Positions 5,148 through 8,172 of a stretch of DNA of 8,172 nt are shown here, in pieces (the stretch's first letter is position 1; each line of letters starts with the position of its first letter). The stretch lies in assembly GCA_910588825.1 (NCBI GenBank), contig CAJURF010000103.1, forward strand, positions 1 through 8,172, read 5' to 3'. The notes beneath the pieces are model-generated. The model was not told where the DNA came from and did no database searches. It saw only the letters and a program-made list of their open reading frames with translations. Made by a program: the position numbers and the translations under genes. Source of the DNA: an uncultured Lachnospiraceae bacterium. Lineage in GTDB: Bacteria; Bacillota; Clostridia; Lachnospirales; Lachnospiraceae.

Positions 5148-5981
5148 TTAATTATAATCCCTCCAGAACCGCTGTGAGAGTGCCTCCTCGCCCCGGGCTC
5201 TCTTCCAAAAGCTTTCCAGAATCTCCGGGGTCTCCTCCACTGCCTGGGCAAACAGCCTTTCCAGCTCATCCAGATAAGGGCCGCACCGGGGATCACAGGA
5301 CTCATTCATGTAATTCCCGCCCACATGCTCATACTGCCCGGTTAATTTCAGGACTGGCATAATGGCTTTCTTCTTTCTTCCATTGTCATCATAAACCATG
5401 GTATTGGTGAGAAAGATCATTCCTTTCAGAGCAATGACCATCTGCCGAACACTCACCTCCGGAAACATTTTCTGAATAATACCTGCATTTTCCCTGGTGG
5501 GACGGATACAGCTCACTGCCGGATAATAGCGGTGAGGATCCCTGCCATTTAACAGCATCATCCGCCGGTCCAGCTCCTTTTCGATTTCTCCATGGCTTAC
5601 CTGGCCGGCCACTGTACCATTAATATATGGATGGCAGGTACTGTCCAACATAAAATGACACACGAATCCCAGCAGATATGCCAAAAGCCCTTCGTCCTCC
5701 TCTTTCTTCACCAGATAAGCTCCCCGCTCAAAGAAAGGGGCCGCTGCTTCCCTGTGAAGACGCACCCCCTGCTGGTTGATCCGATTCCTGCCAATTCCAT
5801 AATAGAATAGAATATCTGGACCGTGAAGTCCGATGCGGTACAGCTCCCCGTGAGCCTTTACCAGACGCTTCATTTCCCCTGGCATCTTTTGATAAACTTT
5901 CTTTCCAAAATAATCGTGTGTAAATGTTGTGGGCATTTTCTTTGTCTGCTCCCTTCCCTTGTCAATATGTGTCTTTTTCAT
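5148..5981 (-). CDS. Zinc-dependent phospholipase C family protein (PF00882 type), cytoplasmic
   Basis: Predicted metal-dependent phosphodiesterase fold related to bacterial zinc phospholipase C; the substrate is unknown. It has 277 residues from the first ATG. The probable metal ligands are spread as in that family: H22 in TTFTHDYFG, H53 and D56 in GLHGPDILFYY, H109, D113 and H117 in HFMLDSTCHP, and H130 and E134 in HGEIEKELD. There is no signal peptide or membrane segment, unlike the secreted toxins of the family, so it should act inside the cell. The ATG at 5981 overlaps the scpB stop as ATGA but has only a weak site. A second ATG at 5936, giving a protein beginning MPTTFTHDY, matches the usual start of the family and has AGGGAG 12 nt upstream. 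I kept the first because of translational coupling, with low certainty. The family call is good; the function is not known. Confidence 0.82.
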   Translation of the reverse strand: MKKTHIDKGREQTKKMPTTFTHDYFGKKVYQKMPGEMKRLVKAHGELYRIGLHGPDILFYYGIGRNRINQQGVRLHREAAAPFFERGAYLVKKEEDEGLLAYLLGFVCHFMLDSTCHPYINGTVAGQVSHGEIEKELDRRMMLLNGRDPHRYYPAVSCIRPTRENAGIIQKMFPEVSVRQMVIALKGMIFLTNTMVYDDNGRKKKAIMPVLKLTGQYEHVGGNYMNESCDPRCGPYLDELERLFAQAVEETPEILESFWKRARGEEALSQRFWRDYN

Positions 5982-6547
5982 ATATCCAGCTTCAGCTGGG
6001 CTTCTTCCTCCGCTTCTGCTTTAAAATCCTCCACCTGTACCTGGCTCATCACCGGCAGTTCATCCAGGGTCTGCACCCCAAAAGAGCGGAGAAACTCCTC
6101 TGTTGTGCCAAATAAAATGGGCCTGCCCGCAGCTTCCAGACGCCCCAGCTCTTTCACCAGATTATACTCCACCAGTTTATTCACCGTGTGATCGCATTTG
6201 ACCCCTCGTATCTTCTCAATCTCTGCCTTTGTCACCGGCTGTTTATAGGCAATAATGGAAAGGGTCTCCAGCATCACATCTGTCAGCACTGCCTTCTTTG
6301 GCTGTATAGCAATCTGTATCAGATTCTGATAATACTGTTTCTTGGTACACATCTGATATGCGTTTTCCAGTTCAATAATCTGAATTCCGTATTCCTCTCC
6401 CTGATAACGGTCCATCAGATTCTGTACAACTCTTTTCGTAACCGTCACATCCTGTCCCACTGCCTTTGCCAGCGCCTCCGTTTCCACCGAATCACCCATA
6501 GTAAACAAAATGGCCTCAACAGCGGCTTCCAGGCGTTTTTCGTCCAT
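5978..6547 (-). CDS. scpB: Segregation and condensation protein B
   Basis: Partner of the kleisin ScpA in the Smc-ScpAB condensin that organises and helps segregate the chromosome. It has 189 residues, the normal size. Two winged-helix domains are expected: the N-terminal one at about 1-75 (MDEKRLEAAVEAILF is typical) and the C-terminal one with the strongly conserved LSIIAYKQPVTKAEIEKIRG at 96-115, then GRLEAAGRPILFGTTEEFLRSFG, also characteristic. An acidic tail follows. GGGGAG lies 9 nt before the ATG and overlaps the end of scpA, which stops 5 nt upstream. It overlaps the next gene by 4 nt, so scpA, scpB and the phospholipase-family gene are probably translated as a coupled set. Confidence 0.97.
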   Translation of the reverse strand: MDEKRLEAAVEAILFTMGDSVETEALAKAVGQDVTVTKRVVQNLMDRYQGEEYGIQIIELENAYQMCTKKQYYQNLIQIAIQPKKAVLTDVMLETLSIIAYKQPVTKAEIEKIRGVKCDHTVNKLVEYNLVKELGRLEAAGRPILFGTTEEFLRSFGVQTLDELPVMSQVQVEDFKAEAEEEAQLKLDI

Positions 6548-6552
6548 ATCTA

Positions 6553-7299
6553 TCAGCTCCCCACCGCCTCAATCTGAATATCGTCGAAAGTGTGTTCCTG
6601 AGAAATAGCAATATCTCCTGTTTTCATCAACTCGAGAATTGCGAGAAAAGTGACTACCACCTGCATTTTGCTGGCATGCCCCCTAAACAGGCTGAAAAAG
6701 CTGAAACGCCTGTGGGCTCTGGCATATTCCCGCACATAGGATAGTTTATCCGGCAGACTGACTTCTTCTCTCTCAATCCTTCCAAATTTACTGCGCACAG
6801 GGTCCATTTTATCTTCACGCCTGCGCATGACAGCGCAGAACAGCCGGTTAAGCTGGGACAGGGTAATCCCAGAGAGCAGTTCCGAGGGCTGGGGCACATA
6901 CCGGTAACCGGCCACTTCCGCCGGAACAGTAGGCTCTTTATAAAAATGTTTTCCAGCGCTGTCCATGCGCTCTTTCAGCTCATAAGACATATATTTGTAC
7001 ATTTTATATTCCAGCAGTCTTTCCACAAGATCTGCCCGGGGATCCTCCTCCTGGCCGTCCTCCTTCTTTGGAGCGGGAAGCAGCATTTTACATTTGATAT
7101 CCATCAGGGTAGCCGCCATAACCATAAATTCGCTCATAACCCCCAGGTCTTCCCTGCCCATCTGGCGGATATAATCCATATACTGATCTGTGATCTGCAC
7201 AATGGGAATATCATAAATATCCACTTTATTCTTATCAATCAGATGCAGCAACAGGTCCAGCGGACCCTCGAACACCGGCAGTTTTACTGGAATTGCCAT
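6553..7299 (-). CDS. scpA: Segregation and condensation protein A (kleisin)
   Basis: Kleisin subunit that bridges the Smc heads and binds ScpB. It has 248 residues, as usual. The N-terminal Smc-binding region holds the family signature FEGPLDLLLHLIDKNKVDIY (10-29), followed by IPIVQITDQYMDYI and the helix SEFMVMAATLMDIKCKMLLP. A variable acidic linker (about 78-90) follows, then a middle ScpB-binding region, and the C-terminal winged helix FSFFSLFRGHASKMQVVVTF near 198-217, ending in DIAISQEHTFDDIQI. The ATG overlaps the stop of the metallophosphoesterase gene by one base (TAATG), and GGAGG lies 9 nt upstream inside that gene, so the two are likely co-translated. Confidence 0.97.
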   Translation of the reverse strand: MAIPVKLPVFEGPLDLLLHLIDKNKVDIYDIPIVQITDQYMDYIRQMGREDLGVMSEFMVMAATLMDIKCKMLLPAPKKEDGQEEDPRADLVERLLEYKMYKYMSYELKERMDSAGKHFYKEPTVPAEVAGYRYVPQPSELLSGITLSQLNRLFCAVMRRREDKMDPVRSKFGRIEREEVSLPDKLSYVREYARAHRRFSFFSLFRGHASKMQVVVTFLAILELMKTGDIAISQEHTFDDIQIEAVGS

Positions 7300-8108
7300 T
7301 ACTCATCGCCTCCATGCACAATCTCCACTATAATCAGTTCCCGGGGATTTCTTATCCGCAGTTTTATGGTGTGTTCTCCCAGCCCCGCGCTGACCACCAT
7401 ATGTCTTTCTCCCCTGCTGAATAATCCGCAGCAGTACTTTGGAAACACATGAAAATTAGGGGCTGCCAGACCCCGGTTTTCGGAAAAACGCCATATACCC
7501 CCGTGATAATGGCCGCACAGAGTCAAGTCCGCCCCCCAGGAAAAATATGCCTGTCCATACTGGGGCGTGTGGGCCATCAGAATATGATAAGCACTGCCGC
7601 CGGGACTGCCAAGTGTCTCCTTTAGATACCCCGGCTCCATAGGCTCAGTCACAAGTCTTTTATAAAAACGCCGTTCTCCGTCCCATCCCCAGATTGACAA
7701 GGGCGTCCCATCCCTGCTCTTTAATGTGGCACACTCATTTCGAAGAATCCGTATCCCCTGTGACTCTAACAGACCGCAGAATTCCCTGAATTCATGCCCA
7801 TATTTCTCCGGATTTTCCATCAGACGGCGTTCATGGTTTCCGAAGGCATAATACACGGGAAATTTCTCCGCCAGGGATAAAAAAAGGGCCCTGGCGGCCT
7901 CAAGACAGGGGGCAGGCTCCCCCACCATCATATCTCCGCCTGCCAGAACTGCATCCGGACGGGCATCTTCAACCGCCTGCACCAGACGGCAGTTCTCCTC
8001 ACCATAGCACAACCCATGCAGATCGCTCAAAAATGCCAGACGGATACCATGTTCCCGCAAAACTTTTTTAGAAAAAATCCGGTAAGTTTTTATTTTAAAA
8101 TTTTTCAT
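7299..8108 (-). CDS. Calcineurin-like metallophosphoesterase, cytoplasmic
   Basis: Two-metal phosphoesterase of unknown substrate, 269 residues. All the metal-binding blocks are present in order: SDLHG (D29, H31), GGDMM (D59), GNHE (N91, H92), AHTP (H180) and GHYHGG (H200, H202). No signal peptide or membrane helix is seen, unlike YkuE-type relatives that carry an N-terminal targeting segment. The N-terminal KTYRIFSKKV is a typical lead-in for this family, which supports the ATG at 8108. However, no ribosome binding site precedes it: the upstream 20 bases are AT-rich and end TACTCC. It is the first visible gene of the scpAB run and is coupled to scpA. Its link to chromosome segregation is positional only. 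Confidence 0.92.
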   Translation of the reverse strand: MKNFKIKTYRIFSKKVLREHGIRLAFLSDLHGLCYGEENCRLVQAVEDARPDAVLAGGDMMVGEPAPCLEAARALFLSLAEKFPVYYAFGNHERRLMENPEKYGHEFREFCGLLESQGIRILRNECATLKSRDGTPLSIWGWDGERRFYKRLVTEPMEPGYLKETLGSPGGSAYHILMAHTPQYGQAYFSWGADLTLCGHYHGGIWRFSENRGLAAPNFHVFPKYCCGLFSRGERHMVVSAGLGEHTIKLRIRNPRELIIVEIVHGGDE

Positions 8109-8172
8109 GGAGTATAGTCTATATATAAAGTGATTGTTTATTGCCTATAGTTGCTAATATTGGAAATATATG
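8109..8172. other. AT-rich non-coding edge upstream of the metallophosphoesterase gene
   Basis: These 64 bases have no open frame of note. On the minus strand they hold TATATA and TATACT close to the start codon, but I could not find a matching -35 element at the right distance. The operon promoter may lie here or beyond the window edge. Confidence 0.4.

Noticed and set aside
6946..7452. A 168-residue plus-strand open frame opposite scpA and the metallophosphoesterase gene
   Set aside because: It covers the well-supported scpA/metallophosphoesterase junction and shows no start signal or recognisable domain. It arises from the codon bias of the true genes.
1..8172. Mobile element, CRISPR array, phage or defence system
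   Set aside because: No transposase, integrase, regular repeat array, tRNA or terminal inverted repeats were seen. Every gene has a metabolic, chromosomal or wall role and base use looks even across the window.

Overview
This window looks ordinary and chromosomal, from a low-to-mid GC anaerobic Gram-positive bacterium. It is most likely a member of the Clostridia in or near the Lachnospiraceae. The grounds are a biotin-dependent sodium-pump decarboxylase cluster in the order carboxyltransferase, OadG-like subunit, biotin carrier, beta subunit; the scpA-scpB pair followed by a D-alanyl-D-alanine carboxypeptidase; strong AGGAGG-type ribosome binding sites; and tightly packed genes. All ten genes lie on the minus strand, so transcription runs from high to low coordinates. 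The family-level placement is an inference from gene content and protein style, not from a marker gene.

The right-hand block (about 8108 down to 3376) is a compact run: a cytoplasmic calcineurin-like metallophosphoesterase, scpA, scpB, a PF00882-type (zinc-dependent phospholipase C family) protein without a signal peptide, a secreted D-alanyl-D-alanine carboxypeptidase (PBP5/DacF type), and a stand-alone GGDEF domain protein. The first four genes overlap or nearly abut (1 nt, 5 nt gap, 4 nt). A 66-nt gap precedes dac, and the GGDEF gene follows dac at once. The run ends in a clear intrinsic terminator at 3351-3384 whose stem includes the GGDEF stop codon. The block joins chromosome organisation (kleisin ScpA and its partner ScpB), wall trimming and a probable cyclic-di-GMP synthase.

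The left-hand block (3335 down past 1) has its own promoter (TTGAAA, 17 nt, TATAAT on the minus strand), a leader of about 80 nt with a hairpin, and four genes in the order known for methylmalonyl-CoA decarboxylase operons (A, D, C, B). These are a carboxyltransferase, an OadG-like membrane subunit with an added extracytoplasmic domain, a small biotinyl carrier protein, and the sodium-translocating beta subunit, which is cut by the window edge. Together they should decarboxylate an acyl-CoA (or possibly oxaloacetate with another subunit), pass the CO2 to biotin and use its release to pump sodium out of the cell. The carboxyltransferase is divergent at several substrate-site motifs, so the substrate is open.

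No mobile element, CRISPR array, tRNA or rRNA is visible, and no stretch longer than 300 bases lacks a gene. I do not see a new multi-gene system. The points most worth a second look are the apparent ATC start codon of the GGDEF gene, the divergent carboxyltransferase, the enlarged OadG-like subunit, and the structured promoter and leader of the sodium-pump operon.
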